In this document: piece by piece, positions 55,085 to 63,549 of the stretch
Numbering within the stretch: the stretch's first letter is position 1
Layout: each line of letters starts with the position of its first letter
Assembly: GCF_024714495.1 (NCBI RefSeq)
Contig: NZ_JAMZMJ010000014.1
Coordinates: 62,001 to 126,000, forward strand
Direction: 5' to 3'
Source: Marinoscillum pacificum
Lineage (GTDB): Bacteria > Bacteroidota > Bacteroidia > Cytophagales > Cyclobacteriaceae
DNA length: 64,000 bases
Translations under genes and position numbers: made by a program
Notes under the pieces: generated by a model
Seen by the model: the letters and a program-made list of their open reading frames with translations, nothing else
What the model was told of the DNA's origin: nothing
The model's database searches: none

Positions 55085-55109
55085 AGGGTGTTCAGACTTT
55101 ACAAAAATT

Positions 55110-56363
55110 ATGGACCGAAAGATTCAAAAGAAAAAATGGACGCTTAAGCGTATCGCGACCTGGGGTGGTGCAGGTATATTCGTTTTGTTTGTACTATACA
55201 GCTTCATCTTTGCAGAAGGTGGCTCGAGACTCAATGTTGAAAAAGAAAAAGTAAACATTGCTTCTGTTGTAGAAGGTGAGTTTAGAGAGTTCATTCCTGT
55301 AGATGGTACCGTACTTCCGATTAAAACAATTAGGCTGGATGCCATTGAAGGTGGTGTAGTAGAAAAGAAATACTACGAAGGTGGTATTTTGGTTGACGAA
55401 GGTGATACTATTCTTAAGCTTTCCAATAATGTGCTTTTGCAAAATTTCGTTCGAGAAGAAACGCAGGCTTTTATTCTTGTAAATAGTCTCGAGAACACGA
55501 AATTAAGTCTTAGACAAAATCAATTCGAGTTAAGAAGAGCGTTGGTAGAGCTTGATTACCAGATTGACGCAGCGAAAGACGCTTATCAAAGAGGTAAGAA
55601 ACTTTACGGCGAAGAGAAGATCATTTCTGAGCAGGAATTCTTAAACCTTAAAAGAGAATATGAACGTCTGGTAGACAATAGAAAAATTCAGATCGAATCT
55701 GCCAAGTTCGATTCATTAAACGCACGTCTTCAGATTGCTCAAGCAGAAGCTACACTGAAAAGAACCAGAGATAATCTGGAGATGATCAAGAAAAACCTGG
55801 ATAACCTATACATTCGGGCTCCAATATCGGGTCGTTTAAGTACTGTAAATGCAGAAGTAGGAGAGTCTATTTCTACAGGTCAAAACATTGGTCAGATAGA
55901 CGATTTGAATGGTTTCAAAGTAAGAGCTTCAATCGACGAACATTACATCGCTAGAATTTATGATGGGTTAACAGGTTCGTTCCCGTTCGCTGGGGATGAC
56001 TTTGATCTTGAAATCAGAAAAGTATATCCTGAAGTGGCTAATGGCTTGTTCTCCGTGGATATGTCATTTACAGATACTATTCCACAGGGAATCAGAAGAG
56101 GACAAACTCTTCAAATTAGACTACAGCTTAGTGAAAACATTACGGCTGTTCAGATTCCGAGAGGAAGCTTCTATCAAACAACTGGCGGTAACTGGATTTT
56201 CGTTCTCAACGAAGGTGAAAGTGAAGCGGTAAGAAGAGATATCAGATTAGGCAGACAAAACCCAAGATTCTATGAAGTAATCGAAGGTTTGCAACCAGGA
56301 GAAAAAGTAGTAGTCTCTTCGTACGAAGGATATGAGGATAAGGACAAACTAGTTTTTAAATAA
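55110..56363 (+). CDS. HlyD/MacA-like efflux periplasmic adaptor subunit
   Basis: The 417-residue protein has one N-terminal membrane helix (IATWGGAGIFVLFVLYSFIF), a lipoyl half motif (IRLDAIEGGVVEKKYYEGGI), a coiled coil (about residues 125-225), the second lipoyl half (LYIRAPISGRLSTVNAEVGE) and a C-terminal membrane-proximal domain (PRGSFYQTTGGNWIFVLNEG). This is a MacA-type adaptor linking an ABC transporter to TolC. It is followed 51 bp later by a MacB-type ATPase gene. No permease gene is found in the group. Confidence 0.92.
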   Translation: MDRKIQKKKWTLKRIATWGGAGIFVLFVLYSFIFAEGGSRLNVEKEKVNIASVVEGEFREFIPVDGTVLPIKTIRLDAIEGGVVEKKYYEGGILVDEGDTILKLSNNVLLQNFVREETQAFILVNSLENTKLSLRQNQFELRRALVELDYQIDAAKDAYQRGKKLYGEEKIISEQEFLNLKREYERLVDNRKIQIESAKFDSLNARLQIAQAEATLKRTRDNLEMIKKNLDNLYIRAPISGRLSTVNAEVGESISTGQNIGQIDDLNGFKVRASIDEHYIARIYDGLTGSFPFAGDDFDLEIRKVYPEVANGLFSVDMSFTDTIPQGIRRGQTLQIRLQLSENITAVQIPRGSFYQTTGGNWIFVLNEGESEAVRRDIRLGRQNPRFYEVIEGLQPGEKVVVSSYEGYEDKDKLVFK

Positions 56364-56414
56364 AAGACTCAACTCAATATAAAAGGACATATACAACAAC
56401 TAAACTTTAAACTA

Positions 56415-57128
56415 ATGGAAAACGCAAAAGCTTTAATCAAAACTGTTGGACTTAAGAAGTTTTACTACACAGACGAAATCGAAACTACAGCACTAGCAGG
56501 TGTAAACCTGGAAGTAAAAACTGGTGAGTTTGTAGCGATCATGGGACCTTCTGGTTGTGGTAAATCTACATTGCTAAACATCATCGGTTTGCTCGACAAC
56601 CCATCTGAAGGTGAATTCCACTTCACTGATTTAGAAATCTCTACATACTCTGAGAGAAAAAGAGCAGAACTTAGAAAAGCCAACATTGGATTCGTATTCC
56701 AGAGCTTTAACCTTATTGATGAGCTTACTGTGTATGAAAACATCGAATTGCCATTGATCTACTTAAAGTATTCTTCTGCAGAGCGTAAGAAGAGAGTGGA
56801 AGAGGTAATGGAGCAAATGAAAATCATGCACAGAAGAAATCACTTCCCTCAGCAGCTATCAGGTGGTCAGCAGCAGCGTGTTGCTATCTCCAGAGCCGTT
56901 GTTGCTAAGCCTAAGTTGATCCTTGCCGATGAGCCTACTGGTAACTTGGATTCAGCAAACGGACAAGAAGTGATGAATCTTTTGACAGAATTGAATGAGA
57001 ACGGAACTACCGTAATCATGGTGACTCACTCACCAATCGATGCAGAGTATGCGCACAGAGTGATTCACTTGTTCGATGGTCAGATTGTTTCTGAAAACAT
57101 GAATGCCAAAGACAACGCATTAGTTTAA
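56415..57128 (+). CDS. ABC transporter ATP-binding protein (LolD/MacB type)
   Basis: The 237-residue ATPase has an intact set of motifs: Walker A GPSGCGKS (44-51), signature LSGGQQQRVA (148-157), Walker B LILADEPTGNLD (168-179) and H-loop VTHSPIDAEYAH. The LIDELTVYENIELPL segment is typical of the LolD/MacB group, which works with FtsX-like permeases in the inner membrane. The permease is missing between this gene and the TolC gene, so it must be encoded elsewhere. A strong terminator follows. Confidence 0.95.
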   Translation: MENAKALIKTVGLKKFYYTDEIETTALAGVNLEVKTGEFVAIMGPSGCGKSTLLNIIGLLDNPSEGEFHFTDLEISTYSERKRAELRKANIGFVFQSFNLIDELTVYENIELPLIYLKYSSAERKKRVEEVMEQMKIMHRRNHFPQQLSGGQQQRVAISRAVVAKPKLILADEPTGNLDSANGQEVMNLLTELNENGTTVIMVTHSPIDAEYAHRVIHLFDGQIVSENMNAKDNALV

Positions 57129-57144
57129 TACTGTTGTATGCTAT

Positions 57145-57175
57145 GGGCCGACCCGCTCCCGGGCGGCCCTTTTTT
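57145..57175 (+). terminator. Strong terminator between the ATPase and TolC genes
   Basis: A GC-rich stem GGGCCG-A-CCCG / CGGG-CGGCCC with a CTCC loop and one bulged A runs into six T. It ends 25 bp before the TolC start codon, so the TolC gene is transcribed by read-through or by its own promoter. Confidence 0.9.
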
Positions 57176-57200
57176 ACCCTTCCAAAAACTTTACAACTCT

Positions 57201-58565
57201 ATGAAGAGGACATTACTTTCAGTAACACTTTTAGCATATTTTCTAACAGCCTTTGGTCAAGATGATCAAGAAATTACAGCACTAACACTCGACGACTGTA
57301 TTGAGACTGCATTGGAGCGAAACATTCGATTGAAACAAGTGAGAAACAATCAAATAATCGCTGAGTCCAACAGGTTTCAGTCCATTATGAATTTTTTCCC
57401 TTCTGTGTCTGCAGGCATTAATTACGATTATTTCTTTGGTAATTTTTTCGATACCAACGCTGCACGTCAGGTATCTGAAACAACGAATAGTTCTAATCCA
57501 AATCTTTCTGCTAGAGTTGTATTGTTCAATGGATTTTCCAACCAATATTTAGTTAAACAGCGAAAAAATGAACTTTATGCTGCCGAGCAAACATCAGAAA
57601 GTACCAGAAGAGAGATTGAAAGCCTCATACTTGGTTCCTATCTGACAGTGATTCTTGATAAAGAGAATATTAAAATTGCTCAAGAGCGGGTAGATCTACT
57701 GGCAGCGCAGCTGGATAGAGAAAAAAAGAGAGAGTCAGTAGGTGTTGGTAATTTGGAGTCTGTTTATAATTTTCAAAGTCAGTTGGCAAGCCAAAAACTA
57801 TCCTTGAATAATTTACAGAATACACTTCAGCGAGACTTACTTGCACTATTTCAGGCTATGGCACTTGATCCTGGTAATAAATATGAAGTTCTGCCATATG
57901 AAGTTCAGGAAGAAGATTTACTTCTTGAGGTAGCTTCATTCGATGAAGTTTTAGAAGAGTCTTTGTCTAGTAGTCCGGCTTTAATGGCTGCAAGGTCTAG
58001 TTACAGTGCTTCAAGATACATTCTCAAGTCAGCAAGAGCCCAGCGTTTACCGACTATTACTGCATCGGGAGTGATCGGATCCAATTATTCATCAAATGGA
58101 GCTAGAAACCCTTCTACTGGTGAGGTGGAGTCCAATGCATCTTTTATGGATCAGATGGAGTACAACGCATTTGAGTATTTGAACTTTTCAATGAATATTC
58201 CAATATTCACTAGATTCCAGACCAGTAATAACATTCAAACGGCTAAAGTCAATATGATCAACGCTGAACTTGATGTTGATCAGGCCTTAGTTAATGTAAC
58301 CAATACCGTTCAATCCGTTTATCTTGATTTGGTTGCGGCACAGAACACCTACGTGTCGGCAAAAGAAAACCTGGAGGCTACTGCTCAAACGTTTGAATTC
58401 ATGAAAAAACGCTTCGATACAGGAAATACAGATTTCTATACCTATTTAGAAAGTTTGAACAATAAGAATAGAGCAGAACTAGAGTTGATAAATGCTAAAT
58501 ATAGTATCGTATTCAGACAAAAAATATTAGAGATATACAAAGGATCAGAGTCTTCTGTAAACTAA
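57201..58565 (+). CDS. TolC family outer membrane protein
   Basis: The 454-residue protein starts at the ATG at 57201 with a signal peptide (MKRTLLSVTLLAYFLTAFGQ) and shows the TolC repeats LTLDDCIETALERNIRLKQV, SAGINYDYFFGNF and the second copy with NTVQSVYLDLVAAQNTYVSA. An upstream start at 57138 would run through the terminator and is rejected. It is the likely outer membrane partner of the adaptor and ATPase before it. The 3' end overlaps a convergent gene by 21 bp. Confidence 0.93.
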   Translation: MKRTLLSVTLLAYFLTAFGQDDQEITALTLDDCIETALERNIRLKQVRNNQIIAESNRFQSIMNFFPSVSAGINYDYFFGNFFDTNAARQVSETTNSSNPNLSARVVLFNGFSNQYLVKQRKNELYAAEQTSESTRREIESLILGSYLTVILDKENIKIAQERVDLLAAQLDREKKRESVGVGNLESVYNFQSQLASQKLSLNNLQNTLQRDLLALFQAMALDPGNKYEVLPYEVQEEDLLLEVASFDEVLEESLSSSPALMAARSSYSASRYILKSARAQRLPTITASGVIGSNYSSNGARNPSTGEVESNASFMDQMEYNAFEYLNFSMNIPIFTRFQTSNNIQTAKVNMINAELDVDQALVNVTNTVQSVYLDLVAAQNTYVSAKENLEATAQTFEFMKKRFDTGNTDFYTYLESLNNKNRAELELINAKYSIVFRQKILEIYKGSESSVN

Positions 58566-59336
58566 GACATCACCAGACCGGATTAAAAAGTAGTTCGTAT
58601 CACTTTTTAATAACCCTTTAAAAGCTCCTTCAGGGGCTTTTATTGTTTCATAGGAGTTTGGTTGAAATGGATCAATGGTGACAACTCCTTCTTCACATAA
58701 AAAGATCACTTTGCCAGATTGGATTTGGAAGTGGTCTATTCCCGCTAATTCTATTTGAGTCAGCAGGTTTCCAAACTGATCAAAGAAATACATACCTTCT
58801 TCTTTATCACTGATAATGACCAAATTTTGAAAGGCACGCATGTGCGTTACATTTTCCATGTCAATGCTCAGTGGGTTAGCAAATATGAGCTGTTTAGTCT
58901 GTAGGTTGTACTTTCTCAGCTCATTGAAACTACTACTCAAAACCCAAAGACTATTGTCTATTCCGGGAGTGCATTCATTTGCCAGTTCATCAGAATACTC
59001 ACTGAGATCATATGAATTGGAGAAAGTATTGAATCTATCAAGGTAGTAGAATTCTTGTGGGCTTCTATAGAATAGGAATACTTTGAGACGATTCCATGCA
59101 GCAATCGAGGTGACAGGGAAGTTGGCTATGGCTGAGTAGAATTCACTTTCTTGTCCGTCCTGGCTAAATCGATGAAGGTTGCCTGACGAGGTGCCTAGAT
59201 AGATTTGGTTTTGATTGTCAATAGAGTAACTCGTTATCTTTTCATTGACTATTAAAGTGTCAATCAGTTGCCATTCCTGTGCCGAAGAATACAAGCTGAG
59301 AGAGAGAAATAGAAATGATAAGTATTTACTCTTCAT
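58545..59336 (-). CDS. Exported propeller-like protein of unknown function
   Basis: The 263-residue protein has a signal peptide (MKSKYLSFLFLSLSLYSSAQ) and repeated short beta segments of propeller type (ITSYSIDNQNQIYLGTSSGN, VTSIAAWNRLKVFLFYR and MRAFQNLVIISDKEEGMYFF). I recognise no enzyme motif. It overlaps the LpxH-like gene by 11 nt and probably forms an operon with it; the 3' end overlaps the TolC gene. Confidence 0.78.
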   Translation of the reverse strand: MKSKYLSFLFLSLSLYSSAQEWQLIDTLIVNEKITSYSIDNQNQIYLGTSSGNLHRFSQDGQESEFYSAIANFPVTSIAAWNRLKVFLFYRSPQEFYYLDRFNTFSNSYDLSEYSDELANECTPGIDNSLWVLSSSFNELRKYNLQTKQLIFANPLSIDMENVTHMRAFQNLVIISDKEEGMYFFDQFGNLLTQIELAGIDHFQIQSGKVIFLCEEGVVTIDPFQPNSYETIKAPEGAFKGLLKSDTNYFLIRSGDVLVYRRL

Positions 59337-60084
59337 ACTTTAGGCTTTTCACTGCGGTGTTACTGATTTCAATGAATTGAGAATTTTCTATCCATTCTCC
59401 TGTGTTGTAGTAACGAGCATTTTTACCAACAGGCATGTCTAGAATCATGTGTCTATGCCCGAAAATGTAGTAGTCATGGTGATTTGATTCTTCTACATTC
59501 ATGCAGTGAATGAATATGGGTTCTTTTTCTCCCAAGAACGGATCATCATGTCCTTTGCTATGTCCTGACCATGCGGTGGCCAGTTTGATGCCCAAATCAG
59601 GATGAATCCATTTAAATCCCCATTGAGATAGTTTATTGGTGAAGATGCTTTTAAAAAACTTGAACTTAAGATCTCCTGGGCCAAGACCATCACCATGTCC
59701 AATTTGTATTTTATGCTTTCCAACTAGGAATGATTTCGGTTCTCTATGGATTGTTGCATCCAGCTCTTGTTCGAAATAATCAAACATCCAGATGTCATGA
59801 TTTCCAGTGAAGAATATTAGGTCAATACCTAATCCTTTCAATTCTATAAGCTTTGTGTAAAATCGAAGAAAACCTTTAGGAACAACTTGACTGTACTCAA
59901 ACCAAAAGTCAAATAAGTCACCAGCCAGAATGATGGCTTGAGCATTGTGCTTGATTGAATCCAGCCATCTACCAATTTTCTCTTCACGTAGTTGACTTTC
60001 TTTTACGTTTGGATGTCCCAAATGGAAATCACTGGCAACATAGATTCGCTTATCTGCTGGTAAATTTTCGTAAGTAGTAATCAT
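59326..60084 (-). CDS. lpxH: UDP-2,3-diacylglucosamine diphosphatase (LpxH-like)
   Basis: The 252-residue metallophosphoesterase has the family motifs YVASDFHLGHP, ILAGDLFDFWFEY, FFTGNHDIWMFDYF, IGHGDGL and YIFGHRHMILDMP, as in LpxH/LpxH2 enzymes that cleave UDP-2,3-diacylglucosamine in lipid A synthesis at the inner membrane. The start ATG (60082-60084) follows directly after the T-run of the ftsH terminator, leaving no leader if transcription comes from upstream. No alternative start is available downstream before the first motif. Confidence 0.88.
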   Translation of the reverse strand: MITTYENLPADKRIYVASDFHLGHPNVKESQLREEKIGRWLDSIKHNAQAIILAGDLFDFWFEYSQVVPKGFLRFYTKLIELKGLGIDLIFFTGNHDIWMFDYFEQELDATIHREPKSFLVGKHKIQIGHGDGLGPGDLKFKFFKSIFTNKLSQWGFKWIHPDLGIKLATAWSGHSKGHDDPFLGEKEPIFIHCMNVEESNHHDYYIFGHRHMILDMPVGKNARYYNTGEWIENSQFIEISNTAVKSLKYEE

Positions 60085-60113
60085 AAAAAAAGGGAGCCGA
60101 AAATCAGCTCCCC
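60085..60113 (-). terminator. Terminator after ftsH
   Basis: On the minus strand a 6-bp stem GGGAGC / GCTCCC with a 9-base loop is followed by seven T. The T-run ends at the base before the lpxH ATG. Confidence 0.85.
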
Positions 60114-60138
60114 AATATAATCAATGTTATTATTAGAC

Positions 60139-62262
60139 TTACTTGTTATCTTCCTCTAGTGGTTCTTCTACAGATTCTTCAGAGGGTTTTGGTTTGTCTT
60201 GTTCGCTTTCTACTTCAGTGCGAATATTCGCTTTGATCTTCTCGATGTTATCAGCTTTTTTCTTGGCTTCAGCAGCTTCTTGCTCATCACGTTCATCGTT
60301 GATGTTTTTCGTTTGAGTAAACTGCTCGTAAGCCGTCTGATGCTCGAAAGGTCGCTTTCCAATCAGCTCTTCAAGATCTGCCTGGAAAATGATCTCTTTT
60401 TCTAGAAGTTTCTGAGCTACAATCTCCAATTCATTGCTTCTCTCTTTCAGAAGGTTCTTCGTGTGATCGTAGGCTTCATCAATAAGCTTTTTCACTTCTT
60501 TATCGATCAATTCTGCTGTTGCTTCAGAGTATGGTTTTTGGAAGTTGTATTCAGACTGTTTGCTGTCATAGTACGACACATTACCAATCTTATCATTCAT
60601 ACCATAGATAGTTACAATGCTGTAAGCCACTTTAGTAATTCTTTCCAAATCACTCAATGCACCTGTTGAGATTTTACCGAAGATCAACTCCTCAGCGGCA
60701 CGACCACCAAGAGCCATACACATCTCATCAAATAGCTGCTCTGTTTGATATAGGAATTGCTCTTTTGGTAAATACTGCGCATATCCTAATGCAGCAACAC
60801 CTCTTGGTACAATACTTACTTTCACCAAAGGATCCGCATGCTCTAAGAACCAACCAGCTACTGCGTGACCAGCTTCATGATAAGCCACAATCTTTTTCTC
60901 CTCAGGAGAGATGATTTTGTTTTTCTTCTCAAGACCACCGATGACTCTATCTACGGCATCCTGGAAATCTTGCATATCTACCGCTTTCTTATTTCTACGA
61001 GCTGCTATCAATGCTGCTTCGTTACAAACGTTCGCTATTTCAGCTCCAGCAAATCCTGGAGTTTGAGCTGCAAGTTTCTTTGGATCTACGTCTTCTTGAA
61101 GTTTTATTGGCTTCAAGTGTACTTTAAATATCGCCTCTCTACCAATGATGTCTGGTTTGTCTATACTGATCTGTCTGTCAAAACGTCCTGGTCTCAGCAA
61201 AGCTGAATCTAATACATCTGGACGGTTAGTAGCAGCGAGGATGATTACTCCAGAGTCAGTTGAGAATCCATCCATCTCTACCAATAGGGAGTTCAAAGTA
61301 TTCTCACGCTCATCGTTAGATCCTGGCATTTGACCTTTACCTCTAGATCTACCAATTGCATCGATCTCATCAATAAATACAATACAAGGTGCTTTTTCTT
61401 TTGCTTGTTTGAACAAGTCTCTAACTCTAGCTGCACCTACTCCTACGAACATCTCAACAAAGTCAGAGCCTGACAAAGTGAAGAACGGTACGCCAGCTTC
61501 CCCAGCTACAGCTTTTGCTAATAAGGTTTTACCCGTTCCTGGAGGGCCTACAAGGAGAGCACCCTTAGGAATCTTTCCACCAAGATTGGTGAATTTTCCA
61601 GGGTTCTTAAGGAAATCTACTATTTCCTTGATTTCTTCTTTCGCTTCTTCAAGACCTGCCGCGTCATTGAAAGTGATCTTCACTTTATTCTCAGCATCAA
61701 AAAGTGCAGCTCTAGATTTGCCAATGTTGAAGATTTGTCCACCAGGGCCACCGCCACCGGTCATTCTTCTCATCAAGAACCAGAAACCGAATATTAAAAG
61801 GAAAATGAATCCCCAGTTGAAGAACAAACTCGTAAGATCCTGTCTGTCTTCTGCTTCATATCCAATTCGTTGGTCCTCTGGAAGCTCAGACATCAGTTCT
61901 TCAAACTTCTTATCGAAAACTTCAGGGCTAATTACCTTGAATTGATAGTGCGGTCCTGCATTATTTGAAAAAGGAGACTGCTCCTCTAAATCAATTTTAT
62001 ATTTCGTGTTTTGAAGCGCCTCAGGTTTTAGAGTTACTTCAACTACATCCTGATTTTTGATCAGAACCACTCGCTTCACATCATTTGCCAACACCATCTG
62101 CTCGAATCGCTTCATTGGAATGGTCTTGGCAGAACTATTTTTGCTGAAATATGAAAAACCGAACACGACCGTAATCAATACTACAATAATTAGTAGCTGA
62201 TAATTAGGCCTGTTTGGCTTCCCTCCCATGAGTGGTTTTTGTTGTCTCGGTTTGTCCGCCAT
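60139..62262 (-). CDS. ftsH: ATP-dependent zinc metalloprotease FtsH
   Basis: The 707-residue inner membrane protease degrades misfolded membrane proteins and regulators. It has two membrane helices (about 22-39 and 147-165) with a periplasmic domain between, an AAA+ domain (Walker A GPPGTGKT at 239-246, Walker [31 protein letters not shown]) and the zinc protease motif HEAGH (462-466). The C-terminal tail is acidic. It follows rsfS on the same strand, an order common in Bacteroidota. Confidence 0.98.
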   Translation of the reverse strand: MADKPRQQKPLMGGKPNRPNYQLLIIVVLITVVFGFSYFSKNSSAKTIPMKRFEQMVLANDVKRVVLIKNQDVVEVTLKPEALQNTKYKIDLEEQSPFSNNAGPHYQFKVISPEVFDKKFEELMSELPEDQRIGYEAEDRQDLTSLFFNWGFIFLLIFGFWFLMRRMTGGGGPGGQIFNIGKSRAALFDAENKVKITFNDAAGLEEAKEEIKEIVDFLKNPGKFTNLGGKIPKGALLVGPPGTGKTLLAKAVAGEAGVPFFTLSGSDFVEMFVGVGAARVRDLFKQAKEKAPCIVFIDEIDAIGRSRGKGQMPGSNDERENTLNSLLVEMDGFSTDSGVIILAATNRPDVLDSALLRPGRFDRQISIDKPDIIGREAIFKVHLKPIKLQEDVDPKKLAAQTPGFAGAEIANVCNEAALIAARRNKKAVDMQDFQDAVDRVIGGLEKKNKIISPEEKKIVAYHEAGHAVAGWFLEHADPLVKVSIVPRGVAALGYAQYLPKEQFLYQTEQLFDEMCMALGGRAAEELIFGKISTGALSDLERITKVAYSIVTIYGMNDKIGNVSYYDSKQSEYNFQKPYSEATAELIDKEVKKLIDEAYDHTKNLLKERSNELEIVAQKLLEKEIIFQADLEELIGKRPFEHQTAYEQFTQTKNINDERDEQEAAEAKKKADNIEKIKANIRTEVESEQDKPKPSEESVEEPLEEDNK

Positions 62263-62310
62263 TATATATTTATCCTCAAATGTTTATTCCTACAACGCTC
62301 ATCAGAGATT

Positions 62311-62691
62311 TTAGTTCTCTGAATCAATATTAGTGATTTTTGCGTCACCCCACAGCTCTTCTAAGCCATAGAAAGATCGCTTTTCTTTGTTGAATACGTG
62401 TGCTACAACGTCTACATAATCTATGATTATCCATTCATTGTTTTGTTTTCCCTCACGTTTCCATGGATTTTGCTTGGTATGCTTGTGAACTTCCTCTTCT
62501 ACAGAATCAGAAATCGCATCGATTTGGGTATCGGAGTTACCAGAGCAAAGTACAAAATAATCTGCTATTGAATTTTTGACCTCCCGCAAATCCATCACCA
62601 CCACGTCTGAAGCCTTTTTTTCTAACATTCCCTGCACAATCAACTCACTTAACTCGTTAGAACTTATTGCTTCTTTAGCCTTTGCCTGCAT
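62311..62691 (-). CDS. rsfS: Ribosomal silencing factor RsfS
   Basis: The 126-residue protein binds ribosomal protein L14 and blocks subunit joining under starvation. Motifs are VVMDLREVKNSIADYFVLCS, GNSDTQIDAISDSVEEEV and EWIIIDYVDVVAHVFNKEKR, followed by FYGLEELWGDA. The ATG is at 62691, with a promoter box 30 bp upstream. It is divergent from birA and precedes ftsH by 48 bp. Confidence 0.95.
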   Translation of the reverse strand: MQAKAKEAISSNELSELIVQGMLEKKASDVVVMDLREVKNSIADYFVLCSGNSDTQIDAISDSVEEEVHKHTKQNPWKREGKQNNEWIIIDYVDVVAHVFNKEKRSFYGLEELWGDAKITNIDSEN

Positions 62692-62720
62692 TCATTAATA
62701 GTTTAAACTAATTTTAATCT

Positions 62721-62728
62721 CAAAAATA
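62721..62728 (-). promoter_or_regulatory. Bacteroidota-type -7 box of the rsfS-ftsH operon
   Basis: On the minus strand TATTTTTG matches TAnnTTTG exactly and lies 29 bp upstream of the rsfS ATG. No -33 TTG at the normal distance was found. Confidence 0.5.
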
Positions 62729-62738
62729 CGAATATAAC

Positions 62739-63497
62739 TTGCATAAATACTTTGCCAAACCCTTATTTCTAGGGAAAAAGATTGAATTCCTGACAGAATG
62801 TCACAGTACTAATGATGAGTTGCTCTCAAGAATTAGGATTAAGGACGAACAGGAGGGGTTTATATTGTATACCGACAATCAAATTAAAGGAAAAGGTCAG
62901 CGTGGCAATGCGTGGTTGAGTGAACCTGGTCAAAACCTGCTTTTCTCCATTTTATTAAAACCAAAGAATTTACAAATTGGTCATTCTCATTATCTTAACC
63001 TGATAGCCGGTCTGGCAGTGTGCCATACTTTAGATCAGTTATTCAATCTCAATACAGAGCTAAAATGGCCTAATGATGTCTATGTCAATGATAGAAAGAT
63101 TGCTGGGATTCTTGTGGAGACTGTTTTGTCAGGACATTTGGTAGATGATGCGGTGATAGGCATTGGACTCAATGTAAATCAAAGTCATTTTGCTCTACCA
63201 TCAGCTACGTCTGTTCAAATAGAGACCGGTTCAAAAACTGATCGTGAATCACTTCTAGAATCCATTGTGTCAGGCATCGAGGCACAATATCTTTTCCTCA
63301 AATCTCAGGCATATGACAAGATTAAGGCTGCTTATTATCTAAAAATGAGATGGCGAGGAGAGTTACACGAGTTCAGGGACAATAATGGTGTTTTTGAAGG
63401 AGAGATTATCGGTATTGATGAAACTGGAAGATTACTCGTCAAAACTTTAGAAGTACTCAAACGTTACGACGTGAAGGAAATCCAATTCCTGCATTAA
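62739..63497 (+). CDS. birA: Biotin--[acetyl-CoA-carboxylase] ligase
   Basis: The 252-residue enzyme attaches biotin to carboxylase carrier domains. It has FLTECHSTNDELLSRIR, the biotinyl-AMP loop KGKGQRGNAWLSEPGQNLLF and LKWPNDVYVNDRKIAGILVE, followed by the C-terminal SH3-like domain. No N-terminal DNA-binding helix-turn-helix is present, so it is a catalytic-only type. The start is TTG at 62739; no ATG precedes the catalytic core. It is divergent from rsfS with 47 bp between. Confidence 0.94.
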   Translation: MHKYFAKPLFLGKKIEFLTECHSTNDELLSRIRIKDEQEGFILYTDNQIKGKGQRGNAWLSEPGQNLLFSILLKPKNLQIGHSHYLNLIAGLAVCHTLDQLFNLNTELKWPNDVYVNDRKIAGILVETVLSGHLVDDAVIGIGLNVNQSHFALPSATSVQIETGSKTDRESLLESIVSGIEAQYLFLKSQAYDKIKAAYYLKMRWRGELHEFRDNNGVFEGEIIGIDETGRLLVKTLEVLKRYDVKEIQFLH

Positions 63498-63519
63498 TAA
63501 CTAAACAATATTTATTCAC

Positions 63520-63527
63520 TAATTTTG
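63520..63527 (+). promoter_or_regulatory. Bacteroidota-type -7 box upstream of the S-adenosylhomocysteinase gene
   Basis: TAATTTTG matches TAnnTTTG exactly, 22 bp before the ATG at 63550. This predicts a leader of about 15 nt. Confidence 0.55.
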
Positions 63528-63549
63528 CGGTCCTTATAAATTAACTGAC

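Larger units (their letters stand above)
54795..55109. other. 315-bp regulatory region between divergent export operons
   Basis: This gap separates tetR (minus) and the adaptor gene (plus). In order it holds a TetR-type palindrome (54815-54831), a TAnnTTTG box (54883-54890) with a terminator 40 bp further on (54931-54963), an imperfect inverted repeat (54965-54980) and a sigma54-like promoter (55066-55084). A 27-codon open frame from 54964 has no support. Confidence 0.6.

Noticed and set aside
61409-61945. 178-codon open frame on the plus strand inside ftsH
   Set aside because: It is antisense to the highly conserved AAA+ region of ftsH and its composition looks like a mirror frame; no known motif.
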